A DNA stretch of 64,000 nt from Cherax quadricarinatus. Lineage: Eukaryota; Arthropoda; Malacostraca; Decapoda; Parastacidae. The notes under the pieces were generated by a model. That model saw nothing but the letters and a program-made list of their open reading frames with translations, made no database searches and was not told where the DNA came from. Made by a program: the position numbers and the translations under genes. The DNA lies in NCBI RefSeq assembly GCF_038502225.1, contig NW_027196488.1:25382-89381 (forward strand), in the 5' to 3' direction. Positions 44,901 through 54,606 of the stretch are shown here, piece after piece (position 1 is the first letter of the stretch; every line of letters begins with the position of its first letter).

Positions 44901-45251
44901 GCGGTGTATTTTTGTAATTGTTTAGAAGCTGTGAGGGTATGGTTAGGTAGGGTAGTTAGGTTAGTGGGTGGGGAAGGGTTACAGGTGTTAAGGGTGTTAA
45001 GTTTAGATATAGGTGGGATGAGTCAGATGGTGGTGAATGCGGTTGCGTATGTGGTCACTGATTTTATTTATACGTCTTGGGCTATGAGGGAGGTGGGTGT
45101 GGATGAAAGAATAAAGGTGTTAGCGGCCACCATTTATAGAACTAAGTGTCGCAATAGGGATCTTTATGGGGGAAGGTGGGAGACAGTGTTTACTGAGGGA
45201 TACCGGAGTTTTAAGTTAAAGGATTTACGGGATTTAAGTGTAAATGGGTAG
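41934..45251 (+). CDS. LINE D2 ORF2: endonuclease, reverse transcriptase, C-terminal zinc motif (intact)
   Basis: About 1105 residues. Endonuclease: LTLNINGLRSQRKCEW, LQEHN near 28, GGDWNCVI near 130, ARLDRLYV and SDHRGV near 208. RT: GKAPGVDGLPNDFY, DYRAISLMCGDYKLFARIL, LALDWRAAYDSVERD, RGLRQGCPLSQILFACLQDP near 635 and GYVDDTTVLV near 677. C-terminal zinc motif CKACGCSETIFHAVYFC near 978. The frame is open upstream into ORF1 with no ATG near the conserved start; 41934 is only the first TTG of the core (LNINGL). ORF2 lies in the -1 frame relative to ORF1, so frameshifting or reinitiation is possible. No lesions seen. Confidence 0.9.
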   Translation: MNINGLRSQRKCEWFKEYLVRHDVDVVFLQEHNYRPGYELKVDGYNVYVEHAVRLKGGVAILVKETSPLVVRHSEGGEGRVIRVDGLWGQVQMTLVCVYGPAEGDVRIKNKFVRDVLVYYLRGLPGVAVIGGDWNCVIRNKDVEPRGAGHCLRILGELLSGIGLTDVEGGEVVEHTFIKRGYAARLDRLYVPRTVVIHSVRVMDVVFSDHRGVLVDIGWEGLPRRCKGFWKLNVKLLQQEEYQQSFVQLWEELVAEAPGNSELVSWWDSVAKSRIKEFYIRSGREYNRLKYGYQSYLEGQLRACYERGSASHPVDDIEGLKERIRDLQNERFDGARVLGGLEEVLWGDRPSACVLRRQRKRRVATEMMGLTVHVGMGGYREGQVLVTTEGMSGYLDAWFRSYAQNGGIRDEALKEMGGFVQCEIDGMDRVTLEGPITESEISHALSGASLGKAPGVDGLPNDFYVRNWEVLRGFLVRLFNVMKDDGEMGEQQRTAVVVLVPKGGQTTVEDYRAISLMCGDYKLFARILGNRIKKVIGNVIDRGQYGVPGRTMYEGHGVLRSFIEKRGELGGGGVLALDWRAAYDSVERDALWRFMRWQGFGKEIISWAKTLYQGASMRVQVNGRLGVNIQMGRGLRQGCPLSQILFACLQDPFYRAVRWSIASGGVSNEREGWPGIVGYVDDTTVLVRDEKDLHKVGKVVDVFGEATGMEINVAKSKYMDLGNNVNRGGTVGRGWSVVDQLLICGIVYAKNDRVAQEVNSMRTVDGVLKRLGGLRTAQLTLHQRVIVTNVLLYSKIWHVVAVYPLRRREVQRLQHGIFRFIWGSGCDWLSRGVVTLPVSHGGLGLIHLEKRMMSVYLKRGYLGEVGARKGGLEKLRMDMQRWWGGKDLMIGEAMLRVLMTVRDPKRLKLRILERVGGGSVVAAVEGAYPMYAWGNIWKCLRQLRIKPGVREVMFRFLHGILPSGVVLFNRRLREGGECKACGCSETIFHAVYFCNCLEAVRVWLGRVVRLVGGEGLQVLRVLSLDIGGMSQMVVNAVAYVVTDFIYTSWAMREVGVDERIKVLAATIYRTKCRNRDLYGGRWETVFTEGYRSFKLKDLRDLSVNG

Positions 45252-46510
45252 CGACGGGCTAGTTTCTTGAGCGGAGATGTGTGGATGGCTTTTAAAGTGT
45301 GTGACTGGATTTGCACTGATACATTTATGCTTTTCCTGAGTAGTGAGTGTGGTGTGGGTGGTGTTTTTACACATGTGTTCCCTTTATGTTGTGAAGATTT
45401 TGGATAGTATATGTACGTAATGTATTGGAGCACTACATCATTGTGTGTATACAAGGTGAATGAAAGGGTAGAATCTTAAAGTTTTTGTGTGTGTGAGAAT
45501 GACTGTTCGTTATTGTGAGAGTGCCTTCAAAGATGTTATAGAAAGCACATACTAAATGGTGTTACTAAGGTATGCCATATGACTGTATCGAATATGCTGT
45601 GATACAAAGTCCGGGGTTTCCCTTCTTGTAGGATGCATTCTGTAAGACACAATTTCTGTATATCAGAAGGTTCGAAGTTTACATAGCTGTAATGAGTAAC
45701 GTGGTACAGTTTTATATTATGCGAGATTGTATTTTGGTACATAAGGCCTAACATATAATGTTTCAGCGGCCTGGTTAAGATTATATAGTACATGTCGTGT
45801 GACACTGTATGTGTAGGGTAGTGTTAAATATTTTAAGTACACGCTGTTGTTTTCCCTTTGCTATTTTAATGTTTAAAGTCACATATAAGAGTATATGTAA
45901 GGTAATATAAAAATGTATATTGATTTTGTGTAAATACGCAATTTCAGATGACTTTGTTGGATCAGGTGTGCATATGAGTTCAAGTAGCGGTGTATATTAT
46001 GTATTAATACTGCTATAGGGTATATAGTGTATGAAGAAGTCTTGGGTGGATTGCACCCGTGTTGAGATATAGAGTATATTATCCTTGTATGCTAGGCAAA
46101 GTTTTCATAATTGTTACTTAGAGCAAGTAGTATCCTACGCTCTTATAGTATGTCAATGTTTTGTAGGTATTTGATGGGGGGGGGTACCTTTTACTTCCAG
46201 AGCACATATGTACGATTTTATAAATGTACCTTTGGTGGGGGGTGGATGTATAGGTTTTAATGGTATGTGGTGAGGTTTTTACCTTTAAGAAATGTTTTGT
46301 ATATAAAACTTGGCATAAGATGTTTAAGTGTGCTGAAGTAGCTTCTCTGGATATGTTGTTGGTACACCTGTGTGAAGTTTCTTTTTCTTTTTTGATTGTG
46401 TATACGTATGTTGTACTTTAATTTTGTTGTTACATGTTGATTGGTTTCGTAACATGTTTGCTTACACGTATAATGTATACTGTATTTTAAATAAATAAAA
46501 AAAAAAAAAA
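45252..46510 (+). other. 3' UTR and poly(A) tail of LINE D2
   Basis: GT-rich then AT-rich noncoding sequence ending in TAAATAAATAAA plus an A run. Antisense open frames here are not credible genes. Confidence 0.7.
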
Positions 46511-48173
46511 ACGGTAAGATCCCATGTAAAAATCTATACATAACTTCTCGTACTTTAGGTTTTAAACGCAATTTATTCAAACGCCCCCAAATATTACGCC
46601 AATCATACATCGGATAAACCCCTTCTACCACTGCTACCACTGCCTTACCTTCCACCCTATCAAGGTTTCCCAATTTAATATGTGAAGGATCTCTCATGTT
46701 TATGATGACCCGTAACATTGCCTCACCGATTATGAACTCCCTACCCACCCACCACCGTTGCATGTCCTGACGTATCTTATGAAGTCCGCCTTCCCTCGCC
46801 CCCCCTCCCGCTTATAACTACGTTTCAAATACACACTCATAATCCTCTTTTCAACAGCTATAAGACCCAGCCCTCCTCGGCCAACCGGGAGTGTGACAAC
46901 CGCTCTACCTAACCATTCGCTTCCAGTACCCCAAATGAATCTAAAAACGCGCTTTTGTAACCTTTGTATCTCACTACGAAGTATCGGATATATTGCTGCT
47001 ACATGCCAAAGTTTACTATATAATAGGACATTCGTTGTAATCACTCTTTGATGCAAAGTTAAGTGTGCAGCTCGTAAACCACTGAGGCGCTTCAGTACAT
47101 CTACAATACGCACTGAATTTATTTGTTGTGCTAACTTGATATCACTTACATAAACGATCCCACATATCAGTAATTGGTCCGCCTTTTTCCACCTTTCAAC
47201 TACTTCACATTCCTCACTTAACCTATCCCCAAGATCCATATACTTCGTTTTCCCCTTATTAATTGACATGCCAGAAGCCTTTTCAAAAACGTTTACTAAC
47301 TTTTCCACCCGAGGCAAATCCCTGTTACCACTTATTAAAATCGTTGTGTCATCAACATATCCAACAATGCCAGCCCCCCCACCCCTTTCGTCACCAACCC
47401 CATTTGCTGCCAATAAGACCCTAATTCCTCTATAAAAGGGATCCTGTAAACACGCAAAAAATATTTGTGAAAGGGGACAACCTTGACGTAGACCCCTTCT
47501 CATCTGAATTTGTTCTCCTAACCTTCCATTTACCTGCACCCGCAAGGATGCATCTTGATACATTAATTTGGACCATGATATAATTTCCTCTCCAAACCCC
47601 TGCCATCTCATAATCTTCCATAATGCTTCCCTTTCTACACTATCATATGCCGCCTCCCAATCTACAGCCAACACCCCCCATCCTCCCAATTTTACTCTTT
47701 CTTCAATAAAACTTCTAATCAACCCATGCCCGTCATACACAGATCTTCCCGGCACCCCATATTGTCCCTTATCAATCACTTTACCCAGGACCTTTTTTAT
47801 TCCGTTAGCTAAAATTCTTGCAAAAATCTTATAATCACCACACAATAACGAAATAGCACGATAGTCTTTGACTGTTAATGGCTCACCTTTAGGCACTAGA
47901 ACGACCACAGCCATCCGTTGCTGTGCCCCTAAAACCCGATCCCGCTTAAGGATATTGAATAATCTTACCAAAAACCCTTTTAAAACACTCCAATTTTGAA
48001 GATAAAAGTCACTGGGCAACCCATCAATTCCTGGTGCCTTACCTAATTGTGCCCCGGATAAAGCTTCCCATGTCTCACACTCCGTTATCGGCCCTTCCAA
48101 AATGAATCGATCATGCTCTGTCAATTCACACTGCACAAACCTTCCAATTGACTGTAATGCTATTTCGCTTATT
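46511..48173 (-). pseudogene. LINE D5 ORF2, RT part (3' half)
   Basis: On the minus strand from 48173: FVQCELTEHDRFILEGPITE, GKAPGIDGLPSDFYL, DYRAISLLCGDYKIFARIL, LAVDWEAAYDSVER, RGLRQGCPLSQIFFACLQDP and GYVDDTTILIS. A frameshift near 46750 leads to MQRWWVGREFIIGEAML, and the protein stops at MYRFLHGILP where the poly(A) of D2 begins. It continues the reading frame of 54461-55796, with 146 bases repeated at the border because D4 inserted there. Confidence 0.88.
48028..48173. repeat. Left copy of the 146-bp target duplication of LINE D4
   Basis: This matches 54461-54606 with five single-base differences and no gaps. It lies directly before the start of D4. Confidence 0.88.
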
Positions 48174-48253
48174 TATTCCTCGCCCAGCTGCCAGTGAGGG
48201 TGGACGTTTGCTACTCCTCTCTGACAGGCGCAAGTGCTCGCCAGGCTGTCATA

Positions 48254-49500
48254 ATGGTGGTTGGGGTGCGACGCAGAATTAACACTGTCGGCATAGAATT
48301 ACTGAGAGGTACAATTAATCAAGATTCGGCGTTGACGTTGTTGCCTCTGATTATTCGAGAGACATATGGGATTGAGGATTGCGACCTTTACAGTGTAGCC
48401 TTAAATGGAAACTACCGAATGTTCGTGAAACTACTGTCATCACACGTGTATGAGGATCTACTTGCTCAATATCAGGATGTTGCTATCGAGGTTAACGAGG
48501 GCATCCTGGTAAAGATGGTCGATGTTTCGAGTCAATTTACGTATGTAAAGTTACGTAATGTGCCTTTCGAGGCAAATGAAGCTGACCTACGTAGTGTGTT
48601 CGGGAAGTTCGGAACTGTACACGTAGCTCAACAAGGCAAGTGGACGGCAGGGGCTTATGTGGGTTATCCAGAAGGTAGTTTTAGCCTAAAGATGACTCTG
48701 AGGCAACCTATACCTTCGTGTGTGTTCTTAGAGGAATTTAGGACACAAACACTCGTAACTTACGCTGGCCAATGTAGAACTTGTAGACTGTGTGATGGTT
48801 ATGATCACATAGCGGCTGAATGTGTGCGGCGGAGGACTGGCCAGGGAATACCAAGGAGTGACATTACGAGGCGAGGACCTACAGTGACAGATCAGAACCG
48901 CCAGGATGGACGTAGGCGTGGTCGGTTGTGGAGTGAGGAAGTGGAGGAAATGCAACGTGAGGTGGAGCATGAGGGTGCAGTGCAGCAATTGAGTGCGTCT
49001 GCAGAGGATGTGATGCACGAGACGGACAAGGACGTACCGAATGACGTAGAAATTGACGTAGTGCTTGAGACAGTTTTGCAGGAGATGTTCCCTAAATCGG
49101 AGGAAGCCTTGACAGAGGTAACGACGGGAGACCAGGTACAGGGACAAGGGGACGCATGCGGGTCTGAAGGAATGTAATGTCGGCTTGGCCAAGTAGTGAG
49201 AAGGGGAATGAGGTGATAGAGGTGGAGGTGCACAATGAGGAAGGTCGGGAGACTAGCATGGCGGAAGAGGAAGTGTCGAGGAAGCGGGCAGCTGTCACGT
49301 CTGACTCGGATGACGTCCTCACTCCAGCACAAAGACAAGGGAAAAAGGCGGGGATTGAAGGTGTGTGTAGAGGCACAGAGAAAAAGAAACGCCAGCAAGG
49401 GGTTAGGAGTGGAGGGGATGGGGTGAGTGCCAAGGACGGTGTGTATGAGGCTACTGGACAGCGGAAAAATGTGGTGGGGAAAAGTGGGTGGAAAACGTAA
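48254..49500 (+). pseudogene. LINE D4 ORF1, one frameshift
   Basis: It starts MVVGVRRRINTVGIELLRGT and has the same N-terminal domains as D2, then the CCHC knuckle CRLCDGYDHIAAEC. Near 49160-49180 the frame shifts. The C-terminal part (EVEVHNEEG, RKRAAVTSDSDDVLTPAQRQ) continues to 49500 in another frame. Confidence 0.82.
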
Positions 49501-49515
49501 GCAGGCCTAAGGTGT

Positions 49516-52500
49516 ATGACAATTAATGTTAATGGTTTATGTAAGAGTGGTAAGTGTGTATGGTTGCGAGGACTGCTGTATCGTTACAAGGTAGATGTTG
49601 CCTTTATACAAGAGCATAACTTGAAAACAGGAAAATTGCTGGAGGTGGATGGATATAGACCTTTTGTAACTCCAACGACACGTTTAAAAGGTGGAGTAGG
49701 TGTTTTAATTCGTGAGGCAAGCCCGTTTGTTTTGCAAAGGTTTGAGGGGGGGGGAGGGAAGAATAATGAGAGTGGACGGGCGGTGGATGCGTGAACGCGT
49801 GTCCTTTGTTGGAGTGTATGCTCCGGCGGAGAACGATGCGAGGGTAAAATCGGCATTTGTAAGGGATGATCTGGTGTATTTCTTGAGAGCGCTGCCCAGG
49901 GTTGCATTGATTGGGGGAGATTGGAATTGTATAATATGGAGATTTGATGTGATGCCAGCGGGGGCGGGATATTTTTCAAACGTGTTGCGAGACCTGTGTA
50001 GAGATATTGGGGTACGAGATGCATTTTAGGGTGGAATAGGTGAAGTGCAACATACGTAAGGAGGGAATACGCAGCTAGACTGGATAGGATCTATATAATG
50101 CAAGGGGTTTCAGTGGAGTCTTTTAACACTATAGAAGCAATTTATTCAGATCACAGGGCAGTGGTGGTGGGGGTAGCATGGGACTCGTTAGTGAAACGGT
50201 TTGAAAGCTACTGGAAATTAAACACGCGACTCCTTGAGGATGAGGAAGTGGAGGAGGGGTTTGCTTCGCTGTGGAGGAAGCTAAGTGAGGAGGCAAAAAG
50301 GGTTGATAATATTGTACGTTGGTGGGACAGTGTGGCCAAGGAGAGGATTCGTAGGTTTTACGTGGGTGAGGGGAAGCGTATAAATCGACTGAAGTATGGA
50401 TTAACAAATTATTTGGAAAGTAGAATAGGATACTCTCATGAACAAGGAGTAGTGGGAGGGGTATTCCAAACAGAGGCAATAGATGATCTGAAGAGCAGGA
50501 TAAGAGAGGTGCAGGAGGAGAGATTTCATGTGGTGCGGGTGCAGGCGGGTGTGGAGGAAGTGCTTTGGGGGGACAAGCCATCGGCATGTGTGTTGAGGAG
50601 ACAACAGCAGAGGAGGACAGCGACCACAATAGTAGATTTGGAAGTGCACACTGAGGTGAAAGGGTTTAGGGAGGGGCAGGTGTTAAAAACAACGGAGGTG
50701 ATGAGTATGTTCGCGGATGCGTGGTATGGGCATTATTGGAAAAGTAAAGGAGTTAATAGGAAGGATCTTGATGGGGTGTGTGCTGTAGAGCCCATAACTC
50801 TGGGGAGAAAGGACAGGGAAGCTTTGGGTGGTGAGATTGAAGAGGGGTAGATATGGAGAGCGCTTGTAGACATGTGTAGAGGCAAAGCACCAGGTATTGA
50901 TGGACTACCAAGTGAATTTTACTTAAAACATTGGGATCTGTTAAGGGGTTTTTTAGTAACGCTGTTCAATAGAATGAAAGAAGGGGGAGAATTGGGCGAG
51001 AAGCAAAGTACAGGGGTCGTAGTGCTTGTGCCCAAGGGTAAGGGGCAGAGTACACTTAAGGATTACAGGGTGATTACTCTCATGTGTGCGGACTATAAAT
51101 TGTTCGCGAAGATTTTGGGGAATAGGTTAAAATGTATAGTGGGACATGTAGTTTCAAAAGGTCAACTAGGGTTGCCAGGACGGTCGATGGTCATGGGGCA
51201 CGGAATTCTAAAGGGGTTTGTTGAGAGTTTTGAGGGGATGCAGGAAGGAGGGGGTATGGTGGCGATTGATTGGCAGGGTGCTTACGATCAGGTGGAAAGG
51301 GAGGGTTTAAGACAGATCCTTAGCAAACAAGGTTTTGGGGATGAGATTGTGGGGTGGGTTGAAACGTTGTATAAAGGGGCAAAAGCGAGAATTCAGATCA
51401 ATGGACGTGTGGGAGGTGTAGTGAACATGGATAGGGGCTTGAGGCAGGGTTGCCCGCTATCACAGTTATTATTTGCATGTGTGCAAGATCCATTTTATAG
51501 GTTGGTCGAGACCAGAGTGTGTGGTGGGGAGGGCTTTATTAGGCATCATGTGGTAGGTTACGTGGATGACACGACACTCCTAGTCCGGAAGGGAACAAGA
51601 TTGAGAGAGTTGGGAGGGGTGGTTGGCATGTTTGGAGGGGTGACAGGCATGACTGTAAACGGTGATAAAACAAAGATCATGGGGCTAGGGGAGTGGAGAG
51701 ACAGAGTTGATTGGGACTGTGATGTGGTGAGAAGGCAGGAAGGGCAGTTATTAATATGTGGCATTTCGTATAGAGCGACCATACGGGAGGCTAGGGAGGC
51801 GAATTCGTTGAGAATGGTGGAATGCATGGAACATCGGTTGGGGATGTTACGGCCTTATCACTTGACATTGTTGCAACGGGCGATTGTTATTAACGTATTG
51901 CTGTACAGTAAGGTATGGTATGTAGCAGCAGTTTTTCCATTGCTGAGGGCTGAGATTACTCATATCCTTAGAAGTGTTTTTAGGTTCTTATGGGGCTCAG
52001 GATGTGAATGGATGAAGAGGGAGGTGGTGACTTTGCCGGTGAGGAAGGGAGGTTTAGGTTTGTTGGACCTGGGAAGGAGGGTGAAATGCATTTTCGTCAG
52101 GTGGGAGTGGAAAAGATTAGGGGGACAGAGGGGGACATGCATGCAAAGGTTACATGATATTTTGAGGGGAATGTATGTGGGTGGGGAATGGAGGGAGTGT
52201 GAGATTTTGTTGAGGGCACTTTTGTGGGCGCATGACCCAGACAAATTAAAGGTGAGGGATTTATATCGAATATTGAGGGTAGAGGAGACGGCCCCAGTTG
52301 AGGGGCTGTTCCCAATGTATGCATGGGGCGCTATATGGAGTCTGTTCGGTAAACTAAAGCTAGGGCCCAGGGTGCGAGAGATCATGTTTAAATTTTTACA
52401 CAGGATTCTGCCTACTGGATCAGTCCTCAGAAACAGACGTGTGGTAGAGGAGGGTTGGTGTGGGTTATGTGGGGATTTGGAAACAGCCTATCACGTGGTA

Positions 52501-52836
52501 TACTTTTGCGATTATTTGGGGAGTGTGAGGGAATGGCTGGGGAAAGTGGTCAGGAGGATAGGAGGAACTGGGGTGTCAGTGTTGAGAGCGCTGAGTCTTG
52601 ATATAGGGGGGGTGGGGGAGAATGTGGCACGGGGAGTAGCTTATATCATGGTGGATTTCGTGTACATATCGTGGGGAATGAGAGGAGTGGATAATGGGGA
52701 GACGAGGAAACGAGTTTTAGCGAGGATTTTTTGTAGGACAATGAATAGGAATCGGGAAATTTATGGGAGGAGATGGGAGGGAGCTTTCACTGAGGGTTAC
52801 AGGTCCATAACTGTTGGGGAGTTGCTAGAGTTGTGA
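49516..52836 (+). pseudogene. LINE D4 ORF2, at least three lesions
   Basis: Endonuclease blocks MTINVNGLCKSGKCVW and IQEHN are present. A G run near 49747-49756 shifts the frame. A stop and shift lie between 50027 and 50098. A nonsense TAG at 50848-50850 interrupts EIEEG-IWRALVDM, where a Glu codon is expected. The RT is open from 50872: GKAPGIDGLPSEFYLK, DYRVITLMCADYKLFAKIL, RGLRQGCPLSQLLFACVQDP, GYVDDTTLLV and a C-terminal CGLCGDLETAYHVVYFC. The long intact RT half suggests moderate age. Confidence 0.88.
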
Positions 52837-53680
52837 GGGGGGGGGGAAGTGGGTTTAGATTGTTGTGTAAAGCATTCGATAAAAAAAGGGGGGGTACCAA
52901 ACGGGCTTGCCAAAAGAAAGATGTTGGTTTGGTGTGCATGTGCGTGGGTGAGTGATAAGTGCAAGAGAGAACGATTGTGTGTAATTGGGATGTGCATGGG
53001 AGTGCTGAGTTAATGCGTTCTTAGTGTTATTTAATATTGTTAATTAATGCCTTCTGCTGAAGGCTATCGTAGTAGCGTATAAGAGTACAAGTCTGAGAAT
53101 GCTGCATGGGACAGCAATAAAGATAGGATTTGACTCCCATTGTAAACTAATTCAAGTTTCTAATGTATATATATATATACATATGTATATATAAATAATA
53201 TTAGGACAGCAGCTGGCGTTTTCACTACTGTAGAGTTGTTATTGTTTTCAATATAATATGTTCTTAAGTTTAATTTAGTATGGTTAGTTTATAAGTTAAA
53301 TAAACAACGGTGAAATGCTGTACATTTTGGTGAGCTGGGGTAAATAGGGGGGGGGTTATACTGCTTGCATTTTTGCGGCATGTAATTATTGTGTTTGGAT
53401 ATTGAAATTAGCAGTCGGGAAGGAGTAAGAGGATTCTTTATTTTGTATTACTTGAATAGTTATATTTTGTAGTAATGAATTATGTATATGGCAGTATTCA
53501 CCTATCAGCTGCATGACATATTACTGCATATTGCAGTGTATAGAAATTGATGAATTTATATTGTCTGTCGATGCTCTCATACTGTATGCTTTTGTTAATG
53601 TATTGTATGTGTACGAATGGTATATAATACCGACAAGATGAGAGTAAGACACATGTGCAACATCTGGGTATCTTTATTGT

Positions 53681-53713
53681 AGACGTTTCGCCATCCAGTG
53701 GCTTTATCAATAC
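53681..53713 (-). ncRNA. Hammerhead-ribozyme-like core, copy 1
   Basis: On the minus strand: TTGATAA, then AGCCACTGGATGGC (a 4-bp stem GCCA/TGGC with a 5-base loop), then GAAAC. This is the order CUGAUGA, stem II, GAAA of a hammerhead, but the first box reads UUGAUAA. Stem I and stem III are not assignable by eye. Hammerhead motifs are known in Penelope-like terminal repeats. Confidence 0.5.
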
Positions 53714-54098
53714 AAATTCTAGGACATAACTTGAAGACAGTAGAACTATGTACAGAAGATGAGGTAATCAGTCCCTCAACCTAGGAGTAGGTGCGAAGAG
53801 CACCATAGTCGTGGAGATTCTGAAGCAGAAGAAAGAATCCTGGCGCTTATATAGTAACGTCAGGTGAAGCAGACGAGGGCAAATTCACTGGTAGGCAGGA
53901 TTCCCCAGTGGAAGTAGGTCCTTCCCAAAGAGATGGGTTAGTTGTAGTAGTAGTTGTCATAGTCGTGAAGGTTATGTACATGTCCTCAGAATTAAGATTC
54001 CATGATGTTGCAGTGTCTGACAAGTTGTGTACGAATGGTATATAATACCGACAAGATGAGAGTAAGACACATGTGCAACATCTGGGTATCTTTATTGT

Positions 54099-54131
54099 AG
54101 ACGTTTCGCCATCCAGTGGCTTTATCAATAC
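54099..54131 (-). ncRNA. Hammerhead-ribozyme-like core, copy 2
   Basis: Same sequence as the copy at 53681-53713. Confidence 0.5.
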
Positions 54132-54346
54132 AAATTCTAGGACATAACTTGAAGACAGTAGAACTATGTACAGAAGATGAGGTAATCAGTCCCTCAACCT
54201 AGGAGTAGGTGCGAACAGCACCATAGTCGTGGAGATTCTGAATCTCCACGACTATGGTGCTGTTCGCACCTACTCCTAGGTTGAGGGACTGATTACCTCA
54301 TCTTCTGTACATAGTTCTACTGTCTTCAAGTTATGTCCTAGAATTT

Positions 54347-54379
54347 GTATTGATAAAGCCACTGGATGGCGAAACGTCT
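54347..54379 (+). ncRNA. Hammerhead-ribozyme-like core, copy 3 (inverted)
   Basis: Plus-strand GTATTGATAAAGCCACTGGA followed by TGGCGAAACGTCT. Same core as the two minus-strand copies. Confidence 0.5.
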
Positions 54380-54460
54380 ACAATAAAGATACCCAGATGT
54401 TGCACATGTGTCTTACTCTCATAATGTATTGTATGTTATAAATAAAATATAAAAAAAAAA

Positions 54461-54606
54461 TTCCTGGTGTCTTACCTAATTGCGCCCCGGATAAAGCTTC
54501 CCATGTCTCACACTCCGTTATCGGCCCTTCCAAAACGAATCGATCATGCTCTGTCAACTCACACTGCACAAACCTTCCAATTGACTGTAATGCTATTTCA
54601 CTTATT
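54461..54606. repeat. Right copy of the 146-bp target duplication of LINE D4
   Basis: Starts directly after the A10 tail of D4 and ends at ATTTCACTTATT, after which D5 continues. Confidence 0.88.

Larger units (their letters stand above)
40587..46510 (+). mobile_element. LINE D2, complete L1/Tx1-like element, intact ORFs
   Basis: It starts ATTCGTCTCTCAACC. It has ORF1 (40672-41931), ORF2 (to 45251), a 1.26-kb 3' UTR and a poly(A) tail (about 46497-46510). Its left neighbour is the tail of A', and its right neighbour is D5 ORF2 on the minus strand. No target duplication can be identified, so the insertion site may have been deleted or rearranged. It is the only D copy here with both ORFs open. 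Confidence 0.9.
53611..54421 (-). mobile_element. Penelope-like element fragment: direct and inverted terminal repeats, 15-bp target duplication
   Basis: TAATGTATTGTATGT occurs at 53596-53610 and 54422-54436, a 15-bp target duplication. The insert has a unit starting GTACGAATGGTATATAATAC at 53611, repeated 418 bases later at 54029, then an inverted copy (54241-54420). Tandem and inverted terminal repeats (pLTRs) are the layout of Penelope-like retroelements. No RT or GIY-YIG coding sequence is present, so this is a nonautonomous or terminal-repeat-only derivative. The assignment rests on architecture and the hammerhead-like core. Confidence 0.7.
54056..54422. repeat. Perfect 182-bp inverted repeat with 3-bp spacer
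   Basis: Arms are 54056-54237 and 54241-54422, separated by CTG. By eye the arms are perfectly complementary. They are the second and third terminal-repeat copies of the Penelope-like fragment in opposite orientation. Confidence 0.88.
48174..54460 (+). mobile_element. LINE D4, L1/Tx1-like, inserted in D5
   Basis: It starts TATTCCTCGCCC (related to the ATTCGTCTCTC start of D1 and D2) and ends in A10 (54451-54460). ORF1 and ORF2 are present with several lesions. It is flanked by a 146-bp direct duplication of D5 ORF2, and its 3' UTR carries a Penelope-like insertion. Confidence 0.9.
52837..54460 (+). other. 3' UTR of LINE D4
   Basis: Noncoding, with a TA-rich microsatellite near 53168-53190. 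It is interrupted at 53611-54421 by a Penelope-like insertion and resumes with AAATAAAATATAAAAAAAAA before the target duplication. Confidence 0.75.

Noticed and set aside
40540..46660. A long target duplication for LINE D2 like that of D4
   Set aside because: The right flank (D5 ORF2 near 46511) is not found left of D2, where the tail of LINE A' lies. No duplication could be identified.
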